Shown here piece by piece: positions 55,627 through 64,000 of a stretch of DNA of 64,000 bases (positions are counted from its first letter, which is position 1; the number at the start of each line of letters is the position of its first letter). This stretch comes from Methanosarcina sp. MTP4 (GTDB lineage: Archaea; Halobacteriota; Methanosarcinia; Methanosarcinales; Methanosarcinaceae): assembly GCF_000970045.1 (NCBI RefSeq), contig NZ_CP009505.1, positions 2,232,001-2,296,000 of the forward strand. The letters run 5' to 3'. A program made the translations under genes and the position numbers. The notes beneath the pieces are model-generated. The model saw only the letters and a program-made list of their open reading frames with translations. It made no database searches and had not been told where the DNA came from.

Positions 55627-56312
55627 AAGATTACATTCGTTCCGTCCTCGACGTGGTCGTAGATTCTCCCTTTGTCCCCCTTGAAATACACGCCAAAAAA
55701 GGAGTTCTTGCAGTAGAGAAGCTGGCTGAAGCCATGGATGCCTACTGTGCCGGGGATACAAAACGCCTGGAAGAGCTAACCGCCGAAATTGACAAACTGG
55801 AACATGAAGCCGATATTATAAAACAAAAAATCCGGGCAAGTATCCCGTCCTCGGTGAAGCTTCCGGTTGACAAAAAAGACCTCCTGTCCTTCTTAAAACA
55901 GCAGGATTCCATTGCCGACTACGCCCAGACCTCAGCTTACTGGATGACCCTGAGACCCTGCAAAAACCTTCCCGATGAAGTAAAAGAGGGTTTTTTAGAA
56001 CTGACAGCAGGCGCACTTAAAACTGCTGAGCTGTATAACGATGTCATCGATGAGCTGTACAAGCTGCTTGCCACCTCTTTCAGCAAGGAAGAGGTCAAGG
56101 AAACTCTGACCATTGTCCCGGAAGTAGAGAAACTTGAACATGAAGTGGATGTGCTGGAAACCGCCCTTTTAAAGAAGATATTCGAAAACGAAGATGTCAT
56201 AGGAGGCCCGGGCGTCTGCCACCTTATAGGCCTCGTCGGAAGGATAGGCACAATTGCTGACAAGTCCGCCAACTCCGCCGACCGCCTGAGGACAATGATC
56301 CTCAAAAGGTAA
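55623..56312 (+). CDS. DUF47 (PhoU-like) protein
   Basis: 229-aa helical protein of the DUF47/PhoU-like family, commonly coded next to PiT and proposed to regulate it. It has a typical helical pattern with acidic clusters such as [17 protein letters not shown] (about 54-70) and [13 protein letters not shown] (about 165-177), which resemble the metal-binding E-x-x-x-D motifs of PhoU. The start overlaps the PiT stop by four bases, a common archaeal operon arrangement. Confidence 0.9.
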   Translation: MKDYIRSVLDVVVDSPFVPLEIHAKKGVLAVEKLAEAMDAYCAGDTKRLEELTAEIDKLEHEADIIKQKIRASIPSSVKLPVDKKDLLSFLKQQDSIADYAQTSAYWMTLRPCKNLPDEVKEGFLELTAGALKTAELYNDVIDELYKLLATSFSKEEVKETLTIVPEVEKLEHEVDVLETALLKKIFENEDVIGGPGVCHLIGLVGRIGTIADKSANSADRLRTMILKR

Positions 56313-56317
56313 AAACC

Positions 56318-56348
56318 TGAGGCATCCAGGCCTCAAATTACTTTTTTT
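56318..56348 (+). terminator. Terminator after the PiT/DUF47 operon
   Basis: TGAGG...CCTCA stem followed by a seven-T run (56342-56348). Confidence 0.55.
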
Positions 56349-56421
56349 GTATTCTCCGTAAATTATTCCGTGCCTTTATCCTCAGCCGATTTTCGCGACC
56401 ATGCAAACCTTATAAGCTTAA

Positions 56422-57348
56422 TTAACAGGATTCCACCTTTTCGGCAGAATCGGACTGTACCCCACCAAACTCCGAGGAATCCCTGAAACTGACGATTAAG
56501 GATGCTATAAGGACCAGAAGACATCCGGAAAGTGTTGTTGAGGATAAGGAAATTCCCAGGATCACAACATCGAAAAAGACCCCTGCAACCGGTTCGATCA
56601 GGGCAAGCAGGCTCCCGGTCTGGGATTCCAGGTTAGCGAAGCCGATGGTGGTAAGGATCCCTCCAAGCCCCACGGAAGCCATCCCGAACGACATAAGGGC
56701 TGGCATATTTTCCACAATAAGGGAAAGAGGGGACTCAAAAGCAAAAGGTATCATAAAAAGGCAGCTGATTGCAGTTCCCCAAAAGGCGATGGGAAACTCG
56801 GAGTATTCGGTTTTCAGGATCCGCACGTTCATGATGATAGCCGCAAGGATCATCCCCGCAAAAAGCCCTGAAGCAATCCCGATAAAGTGGCTGCCTGAAA
56901 GCTCAAACTCCGAAAACCCGCCCTCGGGCCTGATTACCAGGAAAACTCCCGTAACCGCAACGAAGAGGGCAGCGATGTTTTCCTTTCCAATTTTTTCCTT
57001 TAGCAAGAAGGGAGATGCAAGCATCACGTAAATGGGAGCCGTGTATTCAAGTAAAATGGCTATGGAAACACAGGTCTCTTTCACACAGATAAAGTAGAAA
57101 AACATGTTCACGACGACAAAAATGCCCTGCATGAGGAGGGACATCTTCTTTTTCCCGGGTTTAAGTTCCCTGACCCTGCCTGTTCCCAGGACGAAGAGCA
57201 TGATAAGGAGCAGACCGAAGAATAACCTGTAAAATATAATGGAAGTTATGGGCATGTCCCGGATGTGCACCAGGAAAAGCCCGGTCATCCCGTAGAAGGT
57301 GCAGCCGAGAAGCACTGCCAGGTGAGGTCCTTTTTTCGCAAAAAACAT
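56422..57348 (-). CDS. EamA/DMT family exporter
   Basis: 308-aa drug/metabolite superfamily transporter with ten predicted membrane helices in two EamA halves (about 8-138 and 150-290). The second half has the sequence GSLLALIEPVAGVFFDV, typical of the family (an E-P pair in the ninth helix). It probably exports a small metabolite or amino acid; substrate is unknown. It is convergent with the PiT operon. Weak ribosome site, so the ATG is chosen by family length. Confidence 0.88.
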   Translation of the reverse strand: MFFAKKGPHLAVLLGCTFYGMTGLFLVHIRDMPITSIIFYRLFFGLLLIMLFVLGTGRVRELKPGKKKMSLLMQGIFVVVNMFFYFICVKETCVSIAILLEYTAPIYVMLASPFLLKEKIGKENIAALFVAVTGVFLVIRPEGGFSEFELSGSHFIGIASGLFAGMILAAIIMNVRILKTEYSEFPIAFWGTAISCLFMIPFAFESPLSLIVENMPALMSFGMASVGLGGILTTIGFANLESQTGSLLALIEPVAGVFFDVVILGISLSSTTLSGCLLVLIASLIVSFRDSSEFGGVQSDSAEKVESC

Positions 57349-57513
57349 ATGGCAGGTAAAAAGGATTTATGCTTAAAAATATGCCGGATCACTTACATAA
57401 TATTTTCATAAGTTTAGTATTAAAAAGGATCTGGTTTCAGGAAATGGACCGGAGTTCGAAAGAGAAAAACTTTAGTTAGAAAGAGAAATTTATTACGCGA
57501 TCAGGGGATCAAA

Positions 57514-58104
57514 ATGAAAACAAAGTGGATCAAGGACAACATATCTTTTAGTTATTGCGTGGAGGCAGACCTGATGAATATAGCATCAATGCTTTCAAAG
57601 GAAAGTGTGTGCAAATACATGTTTTTTGGGCCAAACAAAGAAGAGGATACAATGGCTTACTTTTCTCCGCTGGTCAGGTCAATAGAAGACTCTTTAAAGG
57701 AAGATAAAATACCGGATTGTCATGTTTTCACTATCAGGGGAAATAGTACCGGCGAATTTATAGGCCAGTGTGCACTGCTTCCAATAGAATTCACCAATGG
57801 GAATTATCTGATCGGGTACCAGATCGATGATACTCAGTGGAGAAAAGGATATGGTACTGCTGCCTGTGATTTTTTAGTGCATTACGCTTTCAATGTTACA
57901 GATGCATTCAGGCTCACAGGCGATTGTGCCCGGGGCAATTCAGGATCAGAGAAGGTGATGATGAGATCAGGTTTTCAGTCTGAGGGCAGACAAAGAAAAT
58001 ACTGGTCTGTTGGTGAAAAATATTTTGATAGAATGCTTTTCTCACTTCTGAAAGAAGACGTTCCTGAAAGCAGGTTAGAAGAATTGAATAATATGTATAG
58101 GTGA
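57514..58104 (+). CDS. GNAT family acetyltransferase
   Basis: 196-aa, RimJ/RimL-type GNAT acetyltransferase. The acetyl-CoA-binding motif A is QWRKGYGTAACDFLVHYAF (about 109-127, R-x-x-G-x-G/A) and motif B follows (GNSGSEKVMMRSGFQSEG). It transfers acetyl from acetyl-CoA to an amine, probably a protein N-terminus or antibiotic; target unknown. AGGGGATC precedes the ATG. Confidence 0.88.
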   Translation: MKTKWIKDNISFSYCVEADLMNIASMLSKESVCKYMFFGPNKEEDTMAYFSPLVRSIEDSLKEDKIPDCHVFTIRGNSTGEFIGQCALLPIEFTNGNYLIGYQIDDTQWRKGYGTAACDFLVHYAFNVTDAFRLTGDCARGNSGSEKVMMRSGFQSEGRQRKYWSVGEKYFDRMLFSLLKEDVPESRLEELNNMYR

Positions 58105-58269
58105 ACTAACCAGAGATTTTGGGATGTGCGAAATCATTTTGGGATGCAACAGTTAGAAAATGCAATAACAAACACTGAAAAAAAGGATAGCGTACTTTTC
58201 AATACAATCAAATAAGAGACCACTCCTTTATGGAAATAAGAAAAAAGAAACAAACAAAGGAGTTCTTTT

Positions 58270-59739
58270 ATGAATCATAAAATCTTAGTTTGCTTTTTTT
58301 TGTTGATTGTGATTGTGACTGCAGCCGGTTCCGGATGCATCTCAGAAAGCGATAACATGCCTGAAGAGGAAATCGAAAACATCGAAGACATCGAAGGCCT
58401 CTGGATGGGAAGCCTGGAGGTCCAGGGCGGACAGGAATTGAGAATTTTATTCAATATCTCTACCGGACCCGAGGGTTCCCCGACCGCCACCATGGACAGC
58501 CTTGACCAGGGGGTAAGCGGCATACCTGTAGAGAAGCTTACTTACAAAGACGGGAACCTGCGCCTTGAAGTGACATCCACAGGTGTTTTCGAAGGGGTGC
58601 TGAAAGAGGACGGCACAGCCCTTGAAGGAGAGTGGAAACAGTCAGGATTAGTTTTGCCACTTGTGCTTACCCGCATTGAGGAAAAACCTGAAATGAGTAG
58701 AGAGCAGGACCCCGTAAAACCCTATCCTTATGACGAAGAAGAAGTCGTTTATGAAAACAAAGAGGCAGGGATCCAGCTGGCTGGCACATTAACCACGCCG
58801 AAGACTGAGGGGCCTTTCCCCGCCGTGCTGCTCATAACCGGGTCCGGAAAGCAAGACCGTAATGAAGAGGTTTTCGGGCACCGCCCCTTCCTTGTACTCT
58901 CGGATTACCTGACACGCCAGGGCATTGCCGTCCTCAGGGTCGATGACCGGGGCGTCGGGGGTTCAACCGGGAACTTCTCCAATGTCACCACCGAAGATTT
59001 CGCAGAAGACGTAGTTGCAGGCGTTGAGTACCTCAAGAGCCGCGAAGATATAGACCCGGATAGGATAGGGCTGGTCGGGCACAGTGAAGGCGGTTTGGTT
59101 GCCCCTATGGCGGCAGTCCGGTCCCCGGATGTCGCATTCATCGTGCTCATGGCAGGCCCGGGCGTGACGGGAGAGGAAATTGTCCTGGCACAGAGCAGGC
59201 TGGTTGCCGAGGCTGACGGAGTGCCTGAAGAGACTATCACCAAAAATGAAGCTCTTCTAAAAGACATATTCACCGTGATCAAAGAGGAAGAGAACGACAC
59301 AATTGCCGGGGAGGAAATCCACGGACTTATAACGGATATGGTGGAAAACCTGAGTGAAGAAGAAAAACAGTATTCCAGCTACACCGAAGAATCCCTGGAT
59401 ACCGAAATAAAGCTGCTGGTATCGCCCTGGACTCGCTATTTCCTGACCTACGACCCCAAAACGACCCTGATGGAAGTGGAATGTCCGGTCCTGGCAATAA
59501 ACGGGGAAAAAGACCTCCAGGTGCCACCTGAAGAGAACCTCGCTGCCATCGAGGAAGCTCTCGAAGCAGGAGGCAACGAGGACTATACCGTAAAAGAGCT
59601 GCCAGGCCTTAACCACCTGTTCCAGACCGCAGAAACCGGGTCCCCCTCCGAGTACGCAGCAATTGAAGAAACCATGTCACCTGCTGCTATGGAACTAATA
59701 GGAGACTGGATTCTGGAACGCACCCGGATGGAAGAGTAA
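58270..59739 (+). CDS. Secreted alpha/beta hydrolase lipoprotein
   Basis: 489 aa. Signal segment with Cys23 (AGSGC), a probable lipid attachment site. Residues about 45-130 form a beta-rich domain of unknown function (GLWMGSLEV, LEGEWKQSG); then comes an alpha/beta hydrolase domain of the DUF1749/Xaa-Pro-dipeptidyl-like type with nucleophile elbow GHSEGG (Ser272), acid Asp415 (NGEKDLQVP) and His449 (GLNHLFQ). It probably hydrolyses an ester or peptide at the membrane outer face. AAAGGAG precedes the ATG. Unrelated in detail to the truncated hydrolase at 601. Confidence 0.9.
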   Translation: MNHKILVCFFLLIVIVTAAGSGCISESDNMPEEEIENIEDIEGLWMGSLEVQGGQELRILFNISTGPEGSPTATMDSLDQGVSGIPVEKLTYKDGNLRLEVTSTGVFEGVLKEDGTALEGEWKQSGLVLPLVLTRIEEKPEMSREQDPVKPYPYDEEEVVYENKEAGIQLAGTLTTPKTEGPFPAVLLITGSGKQDRNEEVFGHRPFLVLSDYLTRQGIAVLRVDDRGVGGSTGNFSNVTTEDFAEDVVAGVEYLKSREDIDPDRIGLVGHSEGGLVAPMAAVRSPDVAFIVLMAGPGVTGEEIVLAQSRLVAEADGVPEETITKNEALLKDIFTVIKEEENDTIAGEEIHGLITDMVENLSEEEKQYSSYTEESLDTEIKLLVSPWTRYFLTYDPKTTLMEVECPVLAINGEKDLQVPPEENLAAIEEALEAGGNEDYTVKELPGLNHLFQTAETGSPSEYAAIEETMSPAAMELIGDWILERTRMEE

Positions 59740-60491
59740 ACAAATGAGGTTTGGGAGCGAAGCGGTGAGCTAAGTATTGCTTGAAACGGCCCTGATTTTG
59801 TGACAGGGTTTAATGCTGATTCCAATTCTGGGATTTTCCTTCCTCGTGTCGATTCCAGGGGCCCTCACCGCCCGCTTTGCGGGCGGCCTTTCCCGAAATG
59901 TCTGAAAAGAAGAGATTGCAAACTAAACTGCCATTAATGGTTTTTACTTTTATTCAACCCACTTCACGTCAATATTCTGATTTCATTCCTAATTTCCGAC
60001 TTATATCTAATTTTAATTTATTCAGAATAACTTTCATTGATTGAGGGTTTCTACCGAGCAAATTTGATTTGTTCTGCTTGCTTTCAATCATCTAATTTTT
60101 TGATGAGGAATTTACTTTTTGACATGTCCCTTCTTTATTCATATCTATCCGGAAAAAGCCGGTCACCTTCGGTGACCGTGAACAAGAACGACATAAGATG
60201 GCTAATAAGGTTGTATGGGGACTAACCTAAAGATTCAGAACCGGGCACTTTTCCTTTTTGGCTAAAAATATCAAATGAATATCAACTGACTACCGGAATA
60301 TATTGACTGACTAACTGCTGACTAGCTGCTGACCACAGGAAGACTGCCAGAGGATGCAATTTACTTATATAATAATTCAACAATCTTTCTTCCACAATAA
60401 TTCAATACCATCTGTTTAATTAACTATGCCCGCACTCAAAAAATATTTGCTCTGAAAGACACTGATCTTACATAACGGACCTGGGAAAAAA
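59740..60491. other. Gap with dispersed element copy 2
   Basis: The structured element (59775-60223) fills most of it. The last 270 bp are AT-rich, without a gene, and probably carry the promoter of the next gene. Confidence 0.6.
59775..60223 (+). repeat. Dispersed structured element, copy 2
   Basis: Nearly complete copy of the 51356 element. First hairpin CCGCCCGC-TTT-GCGGGCGG (59868-59886); second hairpin GGTCACC-TTC-GGTGACC (60161-60177); followed by ACAAGAACGACAT and GGTTGTATGGGGAC shared with 41246-41320. Stem sequences differ from copy 1 but remain paired. Confidence 0.85.
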
Positions 60492-63400
60492 ATGGATGAA
60501 AACCGGCTTGCATCAAAGTTTCAACCCTTCTTTTTAATTGTTTTACAGATCCTCATTGGTGCATACCTCATCATCTACATGTTCAAGCTTTCGGATGCAC
60601 TGGATGTGGATGAAAAACCGGTTCAAAGTATTTCTATTATTTTTAACACGCTTATTGTAGTTATGCTGCCTGTATCTTTTTACTTTATCCACATCGAATT
60701 TTCAGCTAATTACTCCGAAGTTACGGGGAGCCATGACATATGTACTCTCATATTCAGGTATTCCCAATTAGCTGTGGTTGTTCTATTGGGCTTGATTGTT
60801 TTAGGAGATATTGTTTTCAGGGTTGAGATAGCCCGGGAATTGAAAATATTGATCACTGATCAAACTGCAGGGTCGGGTACTCATTTTTTAGAGCTATTCA
60901 GGTCAATTATTGCATACTTTAATACTGCCATATATTTGTTTATAATTGCTGCTTTCTTCCTGTTGATCCTTCTGATATACCTCCTGGGGAGGTACCACGA
61001 TACCCTGTCCCTTTCACTGAAATCGGTTAAGTATATAAAAATGGGAGAATGGGAACAGGCCAAAAAATGTGAGATGAGGAAACTGGCGCTTCTGGAAAAT
61101 AAATATGTTTTCATGGGCCTCAAAGATTTCTTCCATAAATTGACAGAATACGATTGCCATTATAACCTGTCCCTATGCCACCTCATGCTGGGCGAATACC
61201 AGGAATCGATAAAAGAGATTAGGAAAATTTTTAAAATCGACGGGCACACCCTGGAAAGCATCTACAAAGGGGAACTTGACATACTCAAATTGCTGCAGGA
61301 CAGATACCCGCAAAAGCAGCCCGAAAACAGGCTTCTTCAATCTTATACCCGTCTCAAAAACAGGATTGTCAACTTTGCAATTCCCGGAACCTTAAAAGGA
61401 AAGTACCCTTTACTAACCCTTTTTTCAGCATTTTTTGCCATCTATGCTCTTGTGATTTTAATCTGCGGGCTGGACGGGACTTCATATTATTTCAAAAAAG
61501 ATTACACAACCGGCATTCAGTTTATCAGCATGTGGATATTTTTTGGCATTTTGCTATTTCTACCGTATTTCATCACCCGATTTTCAAGTTCCGAAGTTGA
61601 GCGGGAATACTCAAGGAATGCCTTCGACCATCCCGAAAGCAACGAAAACTGGAACCCTTCCTCGAGCTTACCCGGCTTGCTAAAAGCATACAAGCTCTTT
61701 ATGCTCACCCTCCCGGTATGCAGCCTTTTCTATGCAGTGCAGTGTACCGAGTGGTTTAATGTACTGGTTCCGCTTATGTTTGCAGAGTTAAACGCTGATT
61801 ACCTTTACATTGCAGGCATGATATTTCTCTCATTTTCTTTTTTTGTCCACTTCTTGCTAGTACTCTCAATTATGGATTACCTGGCATATTTTATAACCAG
61901 GCCGCTGAATGAAAACCTGGCCCTTAAGTGGTTAGTGGAACTGTCTTTTCTGATAATGGCATTCCTGCCCGGGCTCATCTTCCTATTTTTAACCGTTTTT
62001 TTAACAACTTTCCTGGAAGGCGCTTCTTACTCCTACAATTCCGTGCTGGCTTTTTCGATATTTGACCTGGCCGAATACGGTCCGAATAACCCTGTGCACA
62101 TACTGCCCCATTTTTTCCTGACAATCCTCGTATATCTTATATTCTCAGGGTTCCTTTATGAGCAGTTAAAGTTTATGGCAAACAAACAGGCGGGAGACTA
62201 TTATTATGGAGCAGGCAAATATGCCGAAGCAAGTGAACGCTACGGACTTGTGGAAAATCAGTTAAGCGGGAAGCTATATACGAAAATTCATCCTTTTCCC
62301 CCACCATTTTTTTTAAGGTATTACCTGGCCTACGGGGACAGTAAGTTCAGGGCAGGGAAGCCCGAAAGCCAGAGAATATCCGAAAACCGGAGAATACTCG
62401 AAGCCTCCGCACTTCTGGATAAGGCCTTAAGCTATGCACAGGAGTTTCCCAATTCATACCTGTGGAAAATATTTTACACAAAGGGCCTTCTCGAAGCGGA
62501 GACGCAAAACCTCCGGAGAAGCTATGAAAATTACAAAAAGGCGATAGATGCGATCGAAAACCTTCGGGGAAGCATAAAAATCCCCGAAAGGAGAGGAGAC
62601 TTTTTCGAAAACAAGATCGAAGTTTACAAAAAAATGGTTTCCACCTGCCTGGAACTGGAAAAATACGAAGAGGCTTTCGAGTATGCGGAAAAAGCCAAAG
62701 GAAGGGTCTTTCTCGACATGCTGGATTCTGCCAAACTCAACCTGAAAGCCAGTCCCGAACTGAAAGAAAAAGAAGCCGAGTACGTCAGAAAAATAAAGGA
62801 GCTCCAGCTAAAAGGCGGGACAAGGACCAGAATGGGCGCCCTGGATTCCGAACTGGAAGGAGTCTGCAAGGAATACGATGAATTCCTTCTAAAAATAAAG
62901 GAAGAAGACCCGGAGTATTATGCCATAAAAACAAGCGGAGTAACAAACATTGAAACAGTACAGCGCTGCCTGGAGGAAAACGAAGTTGTACTGGAATTCT
63001 TCATTGCGGAAAAAGCAATCCTGTTCATAATCCAGAAGGAAAACTTTAAGGTAAAGGTCCTCCCGACAGCTGTGGACACCCTCCATGAAAAAATAGTGGA
63101 TTTCCGGAAAAGGATCGAAGCCGAAAGGATGGAACTCAGAAAACATGAGGCAGAGAAAGAGGAAGAGAGCAAAACCGATTCAACGGGATCAGGGAGCGAA
63201 ACAGGGTCAAAAGAAGGCCAGGAAAAGAAAAAGCTAAGGCGCCTGAAATTTGTAGCCCGGGACCTTTACCGGGATCTGGTGAAACCCTGGGAGGATGAAT
63301 TACAATCCGGACCCTGTGATGACTTAGCCTGCGTGGAATCTGTCTGCGATGAATCAGTCTACGATGAATTAGCCAGCAATGAATTAGCCTGTAGTGAATT

Positions 63401-64000
63401 AGCCAGCAGAGAATTGATCATTATTCCTCACGGCATTTTGCACTATCTTCCTTTCAATGCCCTGCACGATGGGAAGAAATGGTTCATCGAAAAGTACGAA
63501 ATAAGGTTTTTGCAAAATGCTTCGATCCTTGAACTGCTGGCAAAAAAGAAGGTTAACAGCCAGAAAGCTCTTGTTGTCGGGAACCCCACTTCAAACCTGG
63601 AGTACGCCGAAAGCGAGGCTTTGAGCATTGCCGAAAAATTGAATACAAAAGCCCTTATTCGGGACGAAGCTACAAAAACTTCGGTCCTGGAAGAGTTAGG
63701 GAAAAAGGGTATAATCCATCTTGCATGCCATGCAAAGTTTATCGAAAAAGCTTCCAGGCTATCCCACCTGGTCTTTGCCGACGGCAATCTCTTTGTGACG
63801 GAGATCTACAACCTCGAACTTGAAACGGACCTTGTTGCCCTGTCGGCCTGCGAATCCGGCCTTGGAAGCCTTGATAACGGAGATGAAGTCGAAAGTATGA
63901 CCCGCGCCTTCATGCGTGCCGGGGCTCAGACTGTTATTTCATCCCTCTGGAGCGCTTATGATAAAAGTACAGAGAGCCTGTTTTTAATATTTTATGAAAA
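60492..64000 (+). CDS. Membrane protein with TPR-like region and CHAT protease domain (partial)
   Basis: At least 1169 residues, open to the window edge; start ATG 60492. About eight membrane helices in two groups (first within about 1-175, second about 300-570), separated by a soluble helical region; then a TPR-like helical stretch (about 570-760) and a long charged linker containing a short repeat (DELASN, SELASR type). The C-terminal CHAT domain (about 800 on) has the His-Cys dyad: HLACHAKF with His1080 and LSACESGLG with Cys1120, both of which are hallmarks of this caspase-like peptidase family. CHAT proteins with TPRs act in regulated proteolysis and in some immune systems. The C-terminus is missing. 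Confidence 0.85.
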   Translation, partial: MDENRLASKFQPFFLIVLQILIGAYLIIYMFKLSDALDVDEKPVQSISIIFNTLIVVMLPVSFYFIHIEFSANYSEVTGSHDICTLIFRYSQLAVVVLLGLIVLGDIVFRVEIARELKILITDQTAGSGTHFLELFRSIIAYFNTAIYLFIIAAFFLLILLIYLLGRYHDTLSLSLKSVKYIKMGEWEQAKKCEMRKLALLENKYVFMGLKDFFHKLTEYDCHYNLSLCHLMLGEYQESIKEIRKIFKIDGHTLESIYKGELDILKLLQDRYPQKQPENRLLQSYTRLKNRIVNFAIPGTLKGKYPLLTLFSAFFAIYALVILICGLDGTSYYFKKDYTTGIQFISMWIFFGILLFLPYFITRFSSSEVEREYSRNAFDHPESNENWNPSSSLPGLLKAYKLFMLTLPVCSLFYAVQCTEWFNVLVPLMFAELNADYLYIAGMIFLSFSFFVHFLLVLSIMDYLAYFITRPLNENLALKWLVELSFLIMAFLPGLIFLFLTVFLTTFLEGASYSYNSVLAFSIFDLAEYGPNNPVHILPHFFLTILVYLIFSGFLYEQLKFMANKQAGDYYYGAGKYAEASERYGLVENQLSGKLYTKIHPFPPPFFLRYYLAYGDSKFRAGKPESQRISENRRILEASALLDKALSYAQEFPNSYLWKIFYTKGLLEAETQNLRRSYENYKKAIDAIENLRGSIKIPERRGDFFENKIEVYKKMVSTCLELEKYEEAFEYAEKAKGRVFLDMLDSAKLNLKASPELKEKEAEYVRKIKELQLKGGTRTRMGALDSELEGVCKEYDEFLLKIKEEDPEYYAIKTSGVTNIETVQRCLEENEVVLEFFIAEKAILFIIQKENFKVKVLPTAVDTLHEKIVDFRKRIEAERMELRKHEAEKEEESKTDSTGSGSETGSKEGQEKKKLRRLKFVARDLYRDLVKPWEDELQSGPCDDLACVESVCDESVYDELASNELACSELASRELIIIPHGILHYLPFNALHDGKKWFIEKYEIRFLQNASILELLAKKKVNSQKALVVGNPTSNLEYAESEALSIAEKLNTKALIRDEATKTSVLEELGKKGIIHLACHAKFIEKASRLSHLVFADGNLFVTEIYNLELETDLVALSACESGLGSLDNGDEVESMTRAFMRAGAQTVISSLWSAYDKSTESLFLIFYE

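Noticed and set aside
60492-64000. Membership of the CHAT protein in a CRISPR-linked protease (Craspase-like) system
   Set aside because: No type III-E effector gene is present, the CRISPR array is 11 kb away, and the protein has membrane helices those partners lack.

Overview
The window looks like a stretch of a Methanosarcina-type methanogenic archaeon chromosome. The reasons are AT-rich promoters with archaeal TATA boxes, long non-coding gaps full of small dispersed repeats, many TPR, PAS/MEDS and surface-repeat proteins, a PiT/DUF47 phosphate operon, and a CRISPR repeat ending (in its transcribed orientation) in the classic ATTGAAAC handle. This assignment is inference; no rRNA, tRNA or methanogenesis gene is present. 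Codon TAG is rare as a stop here and appears in two odd places, which matters because Methanosarcina can read TAG as pyrrolysine.

Layout. 1-8.6 kb: a lipoprotein-like alpha/beta hydrolase cut short by a TGA, a large U32-family protein, a DUF5996 protein, a DrrA/DrrB-like ABC exporter and a DUF3303 protein. 8.5-17.3 kb: a hairpin-rich gap, a pentapeptide-repeat protein, a PsiE-like membrane protein, a CheB-CheR-PAS fusion and a MEDS-PAS-HisKA_2 histidine kinase. 17.3-26.8 kb (all minus): an APC permease with a coding-looking tail beyond a TAG, three consecutive TPR genes (the middle one, AT-rich, with TAG as codon 7) and a small zinc-binding protein. 26.9-40.9 kb: a CAAX-protease gene fragment, then two tandem copies of a module made of a giant surface protein (Ca-binding DxDxDG repeats, a hydrophobic segment, an NHL propeller, more repeats, a C-terminal membrane anchor) plus a 240-aa membrane-anchored protein. 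41.5-43.8 kb: an MFS exporter with an intact CAAX-type protease.

44.0-49.9 kb: a 55-repeat CRISPR array without cas genes in the window, transcribed on the minus strand from a leader near 49.8 kb. Its repeats change sequence in blocks from the old to the young end, and fossil repeat units lie beyond a TPR gene next to the old end. 50.0-60.2 kb: an ATP-grasp protein, two paralogous SDR enzymes, a PiT/DUF47 operon, a DMT exporter, a GNAT enzyme and a secreted alpha/beta hydrolase. 60.5 kb to the end: a multi-spanning membrane protein with a TPR-like region and a C-terminal CHAT protease domain, cut by the window edge.

The most noteworthy signals are the stepwise repeat turnover of the CRISPR array with its fossil units, the in-frame TAG codons, the mosaic duplication of the surface module, a dispersed roughly 0.4-kb element whose hairpins show compensatory changes, and the membrane-CHAT protein.
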